Of a stretch of 64,000 nucleotides of DNA, positions 10,761-23,095 are shown piece by piece (position 1 is the stretch's first letter; every line of letters begins with the position of its first letter). The position numbers were made by a program, and so were the translations under genes. A model generated the notes under the pieces. That model was not told where the DNA came from, did not search any database, and saw only the letters and a program-made list of their open reading frames with translations. This DNA is from Siniperca chuatsi (Eukaryota > Chordata > Actinopteri > Centrarchiformes > Sinipercidae): NCBI RefSeq assembly GCF_020085105.1, contig NC_058046.1, positions 7,106,675 to 7,170,674 of the forward strand, in the 5' to 3' direction.

Positions 10761-11335
10761 TGCATTTACATCTGGTATTAACATATGATCTGTATCTGAT
10801 ACGTTATCGGGAAAATGATATCCAATCCACAGGACTTTGCATTTACAACTGGTATTAAAATGCGTTTTCGTTATCTCGATTCTGACCGCATTGTGATCAG
10901 ATCTCAATATGCAAATTAGTTAGGTGGGGCTGGTGAACTTGTCAATAGACATCCCAAGTCAAGGGAAGCAATTCCACAAACGGACGCCATTCATTTCTAA
11001 TTCACTTTTTATGAGGGCAGACTTGCTAGCTACGGCTACTACTTATAGCTTTTTCTGGGCAGCTTAGGCTAACAGGAAGAGGCAGAGTTAGATGACCTTT
11101 CAACTTGCTGGGTGTATTTTTTTCTTAAGAATGTGGTCACGCTGTACTGATTGCATTTACACCTGGCTGAGATCCAATCACAATGCAAGGTCTGATTCGA
11201 CCACACACTGATCCGATCGCATTCTTATTACAATGCTTTTTCCATGAATCTGCACTTGCTTTATCATGCGTTTTTCCTTATCCAGATAACATATCCAGAT
11301 ACAGATTGCATCTTAATGTCAGGTGTAAATGGGCT
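10761..11335. mobile_element. Non-autonomous DNA element with subterminal inverted repeats
   Basis: The left end reads GCATTTACATCTGGTATTAA followed by ATCTGTATCTGATACGTTATC. The right end, reversed, reads CCATTTACACCTGACATTAA followed by ATCTGTATCTGGATATGTTATC. A further internal GCATTTACACCTGG occurs near 11,153. This makes a foldback element of about 570 bp without coding capacity. Superfamily unknown; exact borders and target duplication not resolved. Confidence 0.55.
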
Positions 11336-13189
11336 CCGTCCCAGCAGGGCCAGCAGCAACATTACACTCGCTTTCAGCAATGTGTGTCACTGCTGTAAAT
11401 AAATACTGCTGTAAATACGTCAACACGTCACAATACCGTAAATATCTGATTTAAAAAAAAAAAAAAATTATCATGAGATATGGGACATCCCTAGTGTCAG
11501 CTAGTGCTAATTTATCAGAAAATTTGTTTGGGAATATTAAAAATCCCCTCCAGATATGTTTTAAGACACAAAAATACTCTGTTTTGAAGAATAACTTGAC
11601 ATGTTTTTTCCACAAAAAAAGTTCCATTACTTAATAAATTCTTTTGTCTCCCTCTTCTGGCAGTGAGAGTAATTACACAAACACTGTCGACACATGCTCA
11701 TGATGTATGCCTACAGTAAGCTCGTCCCAGGCCTGTGTAATTGGCATTAATGAGTCAATTTTTCTTCTTGTGCTACTATTACACTACATTTTAGAATTTA
11801 CCACCATCTCGTAATTGTGACTTGTGGCCATAGTGGTTGAAGGTTACATAGTCTCACTTTAAAATTGTATTATTTAAAGAGTGTTTTAAAGAAGAAAAAA
11901 CATACTGAAGGCTGGTTGCAATTTGATGACATCACCTGGATTTGAGCTATTAGCATTAATCACAGCAGTTTTTTTGATTAATGGACACTGTGTGGGTTGA
12001 GTTTATATTGCACATACAGTATACAGCTAAACCAGTGTGTCCAGCCTCCTGACAAGCTCACAGTGTGAAGCAGCGAATGATTAAATAATGAGGAGACCTT
12101 AATGCTTCTTCTGGCAGGACATGCCTCTGTTAATATACGACCACTTACAGCAGACAATAACACTCCTCTTTGTCTGCTTAAGGAGTGCAGACATTAAGAA
12201 CAGGCAAACACCTCTGGACATAATTATTCACACTATTCAAATCAACAGGCCTGAGAGAATATTGTCAGAGCAGTCAGTGGGGGTGAAATATAGTCGCTGC
12301 TCATTTCAGAAGCACTTTAATGGGCTTTTCATCCCGCCGGCTCTTTGTGCTGACGAAAAGGAAAACACATCTTCTTAATTGAAATGTTCATTTTCTGACT
12401 ATTTTCTCTTGAGGATGTGTTACCCAAACACAATGTCACTTCACAGCCATAGTGATGACATGCAGATGATCATTTTATGTATATTTTGATTCATGATATT
12501 TTGATAAATACAAATAATATAGTTCTACTAATCCCAGTCATTCTATACTGTTTGCATAGATATTATAATGGTAGTACAATTGAATGGAACACCATTTTCC
12601 ACACTTTGACTCAGCTGGCTGGCTGGTGTAAGATGGAGAGCAGGAAGTTGTCTGGGTTTTGACCAAATTTGTAAATGCAGAGAACACTTTTTCTTAAAAA
12701 GATTGACTTCCTCATGCAATGAAAAGCTACTCCAGAAAATTAGCAACAGTCTGCCAGCTTCTGTAAATTATCCTGAAAAGTGCACTGGTGTTCAGTTTAC
12801 GGCACTGGACTTGAATGCAAACTAAAAGAAAAGACAGGTGGATGAATTGTCATGGGAGAGAAAGTGCTGAGAGGTGTCAATCACTTAAACACTTCCAATA
12901 ATATTTGTCATTTTACATTATTTAATATCACTCAGCAATCAGAATTTCAGTTTAGTGCTCAATTTTGAGTCGTTCATGATGAGATTCTGTTTTTGTATTG
13001 ATAACTGTATCACATGAGAACATAATTAATTAACTCCACTTCTCCATGCTGAACACTTTAGTATAATGACGGGTGACTAGCTGGGTTCTTTCTTTTGTGT
13101 TCTTTTCTTTGAGTTTGCATGTTCTCTTAGTTTACTCCCACAATCCAAAGATATGAAGGTTGGAAAATCTAAAATCCCTGTATATGATG
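11336..13189. other. No gene recognised
   Basis: Includes an A-run at 11,453-11,467. The short reading frames show no family resemblance I can support. Confidence 0.4.
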
Positions 13190-13300
13190 AAATGTGTGTC
13201 TGTCTGTATGTGTTAGAGTGTAGCCTGTCTCACACCCAGTGGCTGCTGGGATAGACTCCAGCTCCCCATGACCCTGAACGGGATAAATGGATGGAAGATG
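13190..13300 (+). mobile_element. L2-type LINE tail
   Basis: TGTCTCACACCCAGTGGCTG, GGGATAGACTCCAGC, GACCCTGAACGGGATAAATG and GGATGGA are the known tail of fish L2-type LINEs. A near-identical piece lies at 14,676-14,770. Confidence 0.75.
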
Positions 13301-13671
13301 AATACATTTGAAAAGGAGATATTTATTTTTTCACTTAGCAACCGTACTCATCATTCCACAGTGATTTTTAGCTGCACATGTACCGCCTTCACCTGTTATG
13401 AACAAAGGGCAATTAGTTTCTGCTTCAACAAAAGATGTATGTTTGTGTATTTGTGCAACTTTATTATTCTCCTATATAAAACTTGGGTATACAGTATACT
13501 ATTCAATATTAATCACCAATTTAATTTACAACTGCTTCAAGTTCTCCTTTTTCTCATGTTTGACATAATCTTTGTTATTCTTCAAACTAGTAGCTACTTG
13601 ATCAGGGGAAACAGTGATGTACGGTTTCACATTGTAATGCCACTGTAATGCCAAAACACTGTTATATAGTG

Positions 13672-13810
13672 TCAAGTCAATTTTATGTATAGCCCAAAAT
13701 CACAAATTGAAATTTGCTGCAAAAGGGCTTAATCTGCACAACCTGCAACACCCTCTATAATCAGACCCTTAATTTAGATAAAGAACTCCACAACAAAACA
13801 AAACAAAACA
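13672..13810 (+). repeat. Dispersed fish repeat
   Basis: CAAGTCAATTTTATGTATAG, ATCACAAATT, CAACACCCTCTATAATCAGA and a terminal (AAAAC)n run form a familiar interspersed repeat end. Only one copy is seen in the window. Confidence 0.5.
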
Positions 13811-14675
13811 AAACCAACTATAAGGGCACTCGGAGAGCACAATAGTTCAGTCTTCTATGATATGTAAATCTGTAAGCGTAACCAATAATATGTGGTCGTG
13901 GGGTTTGGGGGTCCTCCTTCAAGAAAATTTGATGTTATTTGAATAAAAAAATATGCATTTTCACATAATTTAACAATTTGACAATTATCATAACAATATT
14001 TATTAAAAAAACACACAGGTTGTGGTTTTTCACATTACACTCAGACATTAGCAAGGAAGAAAGTGAAACAATATGCTCTCTGATGAAATAAACGTGATGT
14101 CCTGAAGTAATCCTTCACATTTTTGTGAGTGATCCCACTGTATGCCATAAAAAATAATAATCACAAAACAACACTGGTTAAACAAGGCTTATAGTAAAGG
14201 GATTTGAACTGCGATTTGCTCATCCAAAGAATGAAAAACACACAAATCAGTCATTAGCAGTCCTTCCTCCTGTCCTCTGTCCTCCTTCCTCTGCTGCTAT
14301 TGTGATTCACTGCCTGCAGGTACCACTTGTAGAGAGAGGGAGCTGGTTTTGGGGTGGGGGGGGGGCTGCTGTCTCAGCCAGCAGCTAATTTTACAAGAAT
14401 TTGCCAAATTTTAAGATTCGTGGCAAACTAAGATAAACAGTTAGGCTACATACAGACAGCTTTCATTTTAGCTTGTTTGTAACAATTCGCTATTAGCTTA
14501 ACAAGTGCGCTGTGGTTGTAACAACAACTGCGGGCAAAGCAGGTGGAAATATCAAATTTCTACTTTTTCTATTTTTTACTCGAGTTGTCGTCAACTCGAG
14601 TAAAACATTACCTTCACCTCACCTGTTTCACTGTCTCCACCACGGCCTCCCTGCTCTGCTGTCCGCTCTGTGTGT
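13811..14675. other. No gene recognised
   Basis: AT-rich DNA with a G-run near 14,356. Near 14,577-14,601, CTCGAGTTG and CAACTCGAG form a small perfect hairpin. Confidence 0.4.
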
Positions 14676-14770
14676 GTCTGTCTGTATGTGTTAGAGTGTG
14701 GCCTGTCTCACACCCAGTGGCTGCTGGGATAGACTCCAGCTCCCCATGACCCTGAACGGGATAAATGACA
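14676..14770 (+). mobile_element. L2-type LINE tail, second copy
   Basis: Almost base-for-base equal to 13,190-13,300 through GACCCTGAACGGGATAAATG, then a different tail (ACAGGATAGG repeats). It sits next to the truncated MITE B copy. Confidence 0.75.
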
Positions 14771-14788
14771 GGATAGGACAGGATAACA

Positions 14789-15161
14789 AAACTAAAAAAT
14801 CAATGTACACGTCAAATAAATTTTTCCCAAAGATGGATTCTGTCATTTTAAGTAGTTCTTATCACACTGATGTTTCTTCAAGTGTTCTTATCTTTTTCTG
14901 ATAAGTTTGGTTCTTAATTAGATATTTGATGCTATAAAAAGGGGGTTTCACGTCGTGATTGACAGCTGAGCCCTGCTCACGATTGAGTCGGCTGGGTGTA
15001 TGGGCGGGACCTCGATACCACGGCTCCAACTCCGATCACTACAGCGCAGACTCTGGCTCCAAATGACGACACCAGCGCAAGATGGCAGGATATTTTGGCT
15101 TCATTTTTGTACAGTGGGAGGAAGTGGAGACGCGTCATCCATCTTTATATACAGTCTATGG
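14789..15161. mobile_element. MITE family B, truncated copy
   Basis: Shares long near-identical stretches with the full copy at 51,538-52,058, for example AAATCAATGTACACGTCAAA, GATTGACAGCTGAG, CTGGCTCCAAATGACG and the terminus ending in AGTCTATGG. The left terminus is missing. Confidence 0.8.
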
Positions 15162-16467
15162 CTGAAAGAAACTAAAACGCTCCATAGAGTTGACAGGAAC
15201 TGCAGAATTGGGAGATAATTCTCTGTGGGTTTATCACAACATATGTCATCCACTATTCCTTAAAAAGGAGTTGTTTTAAATTTTTGACAAAGTATTATGT
15301 CAGTCATATTTTTCAAATAATGGACATTTTATTATACAATTAAAGTGTCTTATATAGGGCCTTAAATACAAATGTAAAAGATTGTTATACATTTGAAGCT
15401 GACCCTTCTTCTTTATGCTCATGGACATAAAGTAATGATGAAGAGATGTTGGAGTGTAGCTCCTCACAGAGCATCACTTTCCAGAGAGCTCATCAGTGGA
15501 GAAGCTGTTTTACAGTAACAGCTCTCTTTAATGTCCAGCCTTCAATCCATCTTTCACCTCTCAATAAGCTAATAGTTCTAATGTGTCAAAATTGATTTCC
15601 AGGGGCCTTCTGCCTCCTTCTCCCACAGCTCTTTCTCATCCCCTTTTTTTGCTCACCTTCCTATACCACTGATTTATGGCCTTGTTGGCGCTGGAAAAAC
15701 GACATTGATTTTTTCTTCATTGCATAAATCTTTGTTTTGTGTAAAGTTTGCTGTCCGAGCAGAATGAACTGGAAAAACGAAATTTACTCAAAAGCTTCAA
15801 TGAGACAGTTTGACATAGCTGAATAAAAGGTTTATCAGAGATACTTTTTTTCAATGTGAGTGCTTCACAGCCTTTGCATTGGCACTTGTATAGATATGAA
15901 TATATACCAGTCACAGTCATCTTTGATAATAAACTGGGTTAAGCCCACTCGCGGACAGCCCATCGGGAGCACCGGGACATTTCCCTGTGGCCTGAGGGTT
16001 ATTTTGGCCTGCCGTGAACAGTTAGCTTGACCAGCAATAATATAGCCAATCTCCGAACCCATCGGCTATTGTCTGACGGTGATTTGAATACAGATACATC
16101 TCTCTACCATAACATTTTTGACAAGTCGCCCAGCGAAATGGATGGTCGGAAGAGAAGGAAAGGTGGAGCAGAGTGGGAGAGAGTAAAAAAGAAAGGCCCT
16201 TGCCACAGATGCAGCTAAATGCTGCAAAATAAGCCAGATGTGCAGAGAGAGAGGTTCAGAGACCAATACAGGGAAAAATAAAAAGGACAGCGAAAGCACC
16301 AAAAATCCATTTTATTATTTTGCCCATCCTCAGTTCAAGGAATTTGACAGTACCACCCAAAACAAACACCTCAAAGAGTCATTCCCAAGGTATTCCACTC
16401 CAAAGATGGCACAAACAGAAAATGGCTGACATACAGTGAAGTAACTCACTCCTTGTTCTCCTCAGTA
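15162..16467. other. No gene recognised
   Basis: I found no exon, RNA gene or named repeat that I could support in this stretch. Confidence 0.4.
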
Positions 16468-16620
16468 CAGGGCTCCAGACTAACTTTTTACATTGGTGGC
16501 ACTGGTGCGCCTAACTTGCACCTAGGGCTGGGCGGTATGGCCTAAAATTTATATCACAATATAATTTGAAGCACGGATGGTAACGATATATCATGGTATA
16601 TTCACTTTTCTTAAAATTAA
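16468..16620 (+). mobile_element. Two abutting hAT-type termini
   Basis: CAGGGCTCCAGACTAACTTT at 16,468 is a typical hAT-type terminus. From about 16,522 a second one, TAGGGCTGGGCGGTATGGCC, follows with ATATCACAATAT and GATATATCATGG motifs. At about 17,210-17,255 GCACCGGTGCAACC...TTTAGTCGCACTTG resembles the inner part of the first terminus, so the second element may have jumped into the first. Matching right ends were not found. Confidence 0.5.
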
Positions 16621-17255
16621 AACAAAACGTTTTATATTTTGTCTATTAAAAATATTATATATATAATATTTGAAAGAATACATTAATACATTACCCTATT
16701 TCTAGTAGGTTATTTCTTATTTCACCATTTTAATTCTGCTTAATTCTCCATCTTATTTTACTCACAAACTATTTTAGTCTGCTCACCTTACTTTTCCCTT
16801 CAGTTCTCCTCTCTCCCTCAGTTCTACTCTCTATGTTTTATAAAGTCGCCCAAAAAACACAACTCGCATTTTGGATTTTTTCCCCCACGAATCAATTTCA
16901 CGGCAGCAGGTGAGCCACGTGTGGAGGAGGCTTGTTGTTAATGACGTAGCCTATCAGGCTACTTAGGACCGGGGATAGGGGAGACCGGTGGAATGGTTAC
17001 CTCCGCTGATGATGTCGGGTCTGGGCTGGGGGTTTCAGGCCCGGGACAGGTAGACCGGGAACAGCAGCATTTTTCTTGATGAAGAAATTATCAATAGTTC
17101 TCTTCATTTTTAATTATGTTTTAAGGTTGTGATGTTGCTCATGATTTCTCTCGTTTGCGGGCAAGGAATGTGGGAGACATACACGGCACATGCAGACCTG
17201 CTAAATTTCAGGTGCACCGGTGCAACCGATGAAAATGTTTAGTCGCACTTGACAG

Positions 17256-18629
17256 ATTTTGCAGTATGTCTTGTATTCGCAAACCCTTCAGCCAGTGCAT
17301 TTGTCAAAGAAGGCATGCAGGCCTGGAAACATGCCCATCAGAGAGTGCAGTAACACGAGAGAAGCAAGGCCTATAGAGAAAGTGCAGAAGCCTGTTTCCA
17401 GGGGAATAACATTTGGAAACACTAAGTTAATGCAGACAAACTGTCACAGCCGTAACAGGTCTGCGATCTGTCATTGAGATTCATTGCGATCATTGACTGT
17501 GAGTCATCGACTGGACAGTACTTTGTGGACCTTGTGAAACAGACCCTTGAGAAGATGGACATAGACATCAAACAGGGTGTTGGTAATGCAACAGACGGGG
17601 CAGCTAATATGCGGGGACTATACAGAGGCTTCTCTGCATTGCTCACAGGACAGTCTCCAAACCAAGTACACTCACATGTCCTCAACTTTGTGCTAACTGA
17701 CACCACTGGGGTTGCTGTGGCAAGTGAATCCCTTTTCTCACTACTGAATGACATTGCAGTATTTGTTCGAGATTCCTACAAGTGCATGAAGCTATGGGAG
17801 GAAACCAGTGAGGACAGGAGACACGGGCGGCTTGGTGTAATTGATGAAATCCTCTGGTGCGCCAAAGACGAGGCCTTGAGGAAAGTATTTGTAAGCTTTG
17901 CAAAGCCTGACTTTGCACTTTACATAGATGTGGTCATCACTATGGGAAGAATTGAAAAGAATGTGACCATAAAACGGCTACAAGGATGCTCTCCTAAAGT
18001 ATGAAACCTTACAGCTGAGTTTTTTTGAGCAGATGTCCCCTCTCTCTAAATACTTGCAAACAAGTGGCATGGATAACGTAACAGCACAGCGCTTGGTGAC
18101 GGGAACAGAGGATAACCTGAGAAAGTGTTCCAGAGATCTTGAGGGTGTGAAGACTACAACAGACGACTTTGTTGAATGGGCCAATGGCATTCTGGAGGAG
18201 TGCCACTGTTGAGGCATTGCAGGCTGAACTGATTAGCCTTGCACCATGGTTGGAACAACTTAAACAGTCACCATTGGAGGAGTACAACACCAGAGCCGCT
18301 GCCACCAGAGATTAATCAGGGGAAGGCTTTGAAGATCCTGATGAAAGTGTGGAGTTGGTGAGCAGAAGTTGTTCCACATGTAAAAACTGCCTTATATGCT
18401 GCTATCTTCTCCTGTCTCAGTACAATCTGCTCACAGGTGGGTATCACATCATTGGTTTGTGCTACAAGTTCCTCCTCACCCTATCCATCACTCAGGTGGC
18501 CTGTGAAATTCGTGAAGAACTGCCTAAGAGAACCTTGAAGCGTTCCTTTTGATGGAAACAAAGAAGGTAATTCTTATGGGACTTGACAAAGATGACATCA
18601 CTGACAAGATGGCAGAGAGCAGTGAGTGA
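17256..18629 (+). pseudogene. hAT-family transposase (ZMYM1-like type), frameshifted
   Basis: The longest open part (17,474-18,004) reads as the central transposase: GNATDGAANMRGLYRGFSAL, then HVLNFVLTDTTGVAVASESL, SLLNDIAVFVRDSYK and GVIDEILWCAKDEALRKVF. The reading continues in another frame from about 17,980 (KDALLKYETLQLSFFEQM ... DFVEWANGILEECHC), shifts again near 18,208, and ends with the dimerisation region (CKNCLICCYLLLSQYNL, CYKFLLTLSITQVACE, then LEAFLLME ... DDITDKMAESSE, stop at 18,627). At least three frameshifts make it a pseudogene. The N-terminal part before 17,474 is poorly recognisable. hAT transposases cut and paste DNA flanked by 8-bp duplications; the upstream hAT termini fit this origin. 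Confidence 0.8.
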
Positions 18630-18659
18630 CTGCGCTGCTTACTGGCTTACTATTCATTT

Positions 18660-18768
18660 AAATTCAATTAAATTTTATTTATATAGTGCCAATTCATAAC
18701 AAAAGTTATCTCATTGCACTTTTCCTATAGAGCAGGTCTAGACCGTACTCTTTATAATATTATACTAG
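18660..18768 (+). repeat. Dispersed repeat C, copy 1
   Basis: Near-identical to 22,982-23,092: shared AATTTTATTTATATAG, AATTCATAACA, AGTTATCTCATTGCACTTTT and GAGCAGGTCTAGACCGTACT. No coding capacity; it is the end of a common fish interspersed element. Confidence 0.8.
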
Positions 18769-19999
18769 TGGTAATTACTTACTGGTTACTCTTTGCTTTG
18801 AGTCAAACTTTTGTACAGTGGCATTTGTTTTTTAAATGTTGGTAATATACTAAGTTATGTAGTTAAAGTTCAGTTTCATTGTTTCAGTTTATTGGTGTAC
18901 ACACACAATCATTTGGCCGCACAGGTCACGGTGAATAAACATCTGTATCATACTTAGATTGTTGCAGTTTATGTTCAATTTCACTGAATGTGTGTGTGTA
19001 CACACAAGAAAATAGAACTACGGACACAGGTGAATGAATATGTGCTGCGATCTAACAAAGAAAATGTGAGAAAACTGTTATACCCGTTACATCAACAAAT
19101 GGGGTTAGCCTACAAAATGAGCGGTTTGCGTGGACAGGGTGGCCTGGGATGGAGTCAAATTCCCAGCCTGAATTATTGTTTCAGTCCGCCTCTGGTTAAG
19201 CCTGACATCAATCTTTATGATGTGCAGTTTCATAGTAAACCTGACAGACTGAAATATCAACCTGATTTAGGTTATATGGAAATAACAGAGAAGACAACAA
19301 TTCATGCTTTCTATAAATAGAATTCATTTGTGATTACATTTTGGGTAATTTGACTGGAGCTCGGACTTTTAAATGCTTCTGCATCACTGAATACACTCTA
19401 AAACAGCAACAATTAACAAACAAAATGGAACTCAATTGTCAACAATCAAACTCTACAAAGAAATCTTAAGATTGCATCATGTTTATACATCCTGCCTTGC
19501 CCCCTCCGGATCTGTCATCTTACATGTTTCGCTGGGTCTGAAGCTGTGACTTGGCAGGCCTTGGACTCTAGTTTTCCCATATTTTAGAGCGCTGGCTCAT
19601 TGCTGATGAAACAAACATCACTGCAAACATCTGAATATGTTGTTAATGGTCAGTTTGGACGCTTCCTCTATAACACTCTGAGCCTGACGAAAGTGCAGCA
19701 GGAGTGGAAATGAAATAAGTCATGGCTGCTATCATGGAGTGTTGACATTAATTCAGACAGTCTGCAACAATGAAAAAGATTTTTTTTCAAAACTAGGTGT
19801 ACTTTGCTGGCCTCTGTTCAACTGTTGCTTGCGTGGAATGCTAGTGTATTTTTCTCTTAACTCTATACTGGATTAAAAAAAAAATGTTTAATGCACTTTG
19901 CCCCATTGTAGTCTTTTTATACTACAGTTTGTTTTGCATGTACAATGATATAACAAACAATTTTCTAATGCATTTTGGAACTTGTGATTTTTTCTACTT
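18769..19999. other. No gene recognised; one unassigned open frame at 18,988-19,320
   Basis: The 110-codon plus-strand frame has low complexity at its start and no similarity I recognise; no splice or promoter context supports it. Confidence 0.35.
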
Positions 20000-20590
20000 T
20001 AAAGCAGCTATAATCAATATTTTTATGATAATATATCAAATGACAATATGAAAACAATGTGAAAGGGGTCGCTCTTAGTGCTGAACCTACAGAGAATCAT
20101 CACCTGAATCTGCAGCTCCCCTCCATAGAGCTTTATAGTGAGTTTCAGCTCATTGTTTAGCTGTCCGGCCCACAGCTTTACTGTTTTGGTTCACTCTCAC
20201 TGTGCTCTTTTCAGTAAAAAAGCTCTGAAAGCTGAATGTACACTACCTGCTCAGCAGACAGACACAGTTAGCAACTATCTAGTGATCATAGTGGAGTATT
20301 TAGCAGCCAAAGAGCCAATTGTTTCCCTCAGGATTTTGTAACAGAGAGTGAATATTGGACTTACATTTGCCAGGTGGACTCAAACACGACTCCAAATAAA
20401 TGACAATGTTACTCTTTAACTGCTGGATGTGTAAAAAGCAACCGTTTGCTAACAAGTTCTCCATATCAACTTAAAAGGTGATATGTCACAACTTGTTTCT
20501 GCTGCACCCAAGTGGCCAAAAAAAAAAAAGAAATCCCTTATTGCAGGTTTAAAGCTGCACTGATCAATATTTTGATTAAATATATTAAAG
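20000..20590 (+). mobile_element. MITE family A, most complete copy
   Basis: Begins CTTTAAAGCAGCTATAATCA and ends with the related TTTAAAGCTGCACTGATCAA. It includes GAAAGGGGTCGCTCTTAGTG, GCTGGATGTGTAAA and GCCAAAA motifs shared with 7645-9540 and with pieces near 54,470 and 56,780. No transposase. Borders approximate. Confidence 0.65.
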
Positions 20591-21069
20591 ATAAACATTT
20601 CTCTCAGTGTGTTGTATTTTTCATAACTGTCCATAAAGGTAGTAAATGAAAAAAATATTATTTTTTCATCCTTTTTATTTCCACATCAAACATTATGCTC
20701 ACATTTTGTTGTGTTGCGTTGTTTTGTTTTTAGGGCTATGTCCTTTTTGTGCAGAAAACAGTTCCTCACAAGGAGCCAAATTCTCATCTTCAGACGACAC
20801 ACTGCTACAGTGCTGATGGGTATTGTTGTTCATAATCAGGTCCTCTGAGCAAATATGTCTTAACTGTGTCTGACTTCTTCCAGAGGGGATCTGAGGAGCT
20901 GGGAAATGTGAGGAATGCTTAGCATCACCTTGTGAAACCTCTGCTTTAAACCCCCACTCATCCCTGCAGCCCAAAGGTTATCTGCTGTAGGAGTCGTCTG
21001 CATGCACAGTTTAATTCTGAAACACTCCTCTGAGTGAACCGTACTGGTGTGTGACTCATGTACATGCAC
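20591..21069. other. No gene recognised
   Basis: Short open frames on the minus strand, without family resemblance. Confidence 0.35.
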
Positions 21070-21346
21070 CACTGCTTGTTATTTATTACTTATTTTATTA
21101 TATTGTATTATTATACTGTATTATCATCATCAACCGGTAAACCCACTTGGTACCTCACACTATTTTATCTTATACTTATACCCACCTGGTACTTCATTTA
21201 TTTTCTGACCTGTTTTTATAGTGTTTTATAGTGTATTATATTTTTTGCTAGTACTTTCTCCTGTGTGCACTGACGTAAAGGCGAGCTACTGTAACAAAGA
21301 GTTTCCCTACGGGAATCAATAAAGTATTTCTGATTCTGATTCTGAT
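21070..21346 (+). mobile_element. LINE 3' end with GATTCT tail
   Basis: Ends CCCTACGGGAATCAATAAAG followed by TATTTCTGATTCTGATTCTG, the common 3' terminus of a fish LINE. The preceding AT-rich part with ACCCACTTGGTAC and ACCCACCTGGTAC is its untranslated end. The same terminus in shorter form is nested in LINE copy 2. Confidence 0.7.
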
Positions 21347-22210
21347 GTCCTACAGCCACGTCTCAAATAGGCATTCAGTAGTGAGGGCTTTGGCTCTGGC
21401 CTCCATGTTCTTTACTGCTGGCTGTTTGCAGTGTGTGCAATGCAACTTGTATTGATGAAAATATCGTTGTGTGCCTCTGAAAGAGCATCATAGTGAGAAA
21501 AGAATGGAGTCAGTATCTAACTAAATGTATTGCATGTAATGAAAAGTAGACACCACATGCATTTCATGATCATCTTCAAAAGCAGGGCCAGGTTAACAAA
21601 AATATACTGGTCCAATGAAAAGTAGTAAAGGTGCCCTGTGCTGTTTTCATGTAAACAAGCTAAAGTTATGTTTACATTCAGTCTTACTCAACGAAACACA
21701 TTGTGTGCATCTGTAAGGTCTAACAAAGGTATCGAATGCATTTTCCTCCTCATAAAACATCTGCATAACATTACATTTACATCCATGTTTGCTAGCTTGC
21801 ACTCTTCTTCTTTGTTGGCGTACTACTACGTTTCATTGCGCGTTACTGCCATCAACTGTCCAACCAGTGCAATAGTGTTAAACTGACTTCAGGAATGTGT
21901 ATCACGTCGCCCATGTGCATCATCATGTGCGTACATGTTATAAACAAAATGGGAATCCACTTTGCTCCATAGCTACTAGTGGTAAAAAAACTCCACAGGC
22001 TACCTTTAAATACCTGGGCCCAGAACTGTACGAAATGCCTGCCAGAGCAAGGGCGGTTTAGGGAGAGAATACTTTGTGTATACTGAAAATAACTAATTAC
22101 CTACAAAAGTAGTTAATTAGTTAGTAGTATCAAACTGTCTGTCTAGTGTTTATTTGTAAATGTTTTAGTTATTGTGTTTTCACCCCTTATGTGCCATAAT
22201 GAATGACCAG
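21347..22210. other. No gene recognised
   Basis: Unassigned intergenic DNA. Confidence 0.35.
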
Positions 22211-22860
22211 CTAATATATATGTTCCACTCTTTGCAGGGGCCTTGCGACTCTGTTCGGTGCTGTTTCTGTACCAGGCAGTGATGTTCCCGTCAGGACGCT
22301 CTCGATGGTGTAAGAATAGAAATTCCTCAGTATTTGAGGGGATACCCGCAATTTTCTCAAGCGTCTGAGGTGAAACAGTCTCTGCCTTGCCTTTCTCACC
22401 ACTGAGTCAGTGTGCAGCGCCCAGGTCAGGCCCTCTGTGATGTGGGAACCGAGGTATTTGAAGCTGTCCACCTTCTCCATCGAGGACCCATTGATATTAA
22501 GGGGGGGCGTAGTTCCCTCCCTGCTTCTTCCCAAAGTCCACTATCAGCTCCTTAGTCTTGCTGACATTCAGGAGTAGGTTGTTTTCCTAACACCAGCGGG
22601 TCAGGTCCTCTACTTCTTTCAGCCTTTTCTTTGTTATCTGTGATCAGATCCGCTGTTAAGGATGAGGGTGGAAGAGGTGTCTGCCCACCCCCACCACCTG
22701 GGGTCTGCCGTCAGGAAGTCAAGGATCTACATGCACAGTGTGGTGTTTAATCCCAGGTCTTTCAGCGTTGTGACAACCTTGGAGGGAACTATGGTGTTAG
22801 ACGCTGAATTGTAGTCAATTGTGGCCAATTTATTCACGTTTGCTTTTTTTTGTATTCGAG
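22211..22860 (-). mobile_element. LINE reverse transcriptase fragment (CR1/L2-like), internally deleted
   Basis: Minus-strand reading from 22,534 down gives PLNINGSSMEKVDSFKYLG, TEGLTWALHTDSVV, QRLFHLRRLRKLRVSPQIL and FYSYTIESVLTG, a very common fish LINE RT C-terminal region. Upstream (22,860-22,620) come pieces such as the IVPSKVV and DLGLNTTLCM segments of the RT core, and then the NNLLLN..KTKEL piece near 22,590-22,550. The catalytic YxDD region between them is missing, so it is a deleted copy. Confidence 0.8.
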
Positions 22861-22974
22861 GGGTCCTCAGACACTAACATAAACATTGACAATAAAATAA
22901 AATAAGAAAACAATCAACATAAAATAACATAAAAAATGCATATGAACAACACAACCCCAACCACACCCACTACA

Positions 22975-23095
22975 TATACATTCAATTCAATTTTAATTCA
23001 ATTTTATTTCTATAGCGCTAATTCATAACAGAAGTTATCTCATTGCACTTTTCCTTTAGAGCAGGTCTAGACCGTACTCTTTATAATATTATTTA
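22975..23095 (+). repeat. Dispersed repeat C, copy 2
   Basis: Same element as at 18,660; this copy extends slightly further with TTACGGAGACCCAACAGATC. Confidence 0.8.

Noticed and set aside
18988..19320. 110-codon plus-strand frame as a gene
   Set aside because: Low-complexity start, no recognisable domain, no supporting signals, and it lies in repeat-rich DNA.
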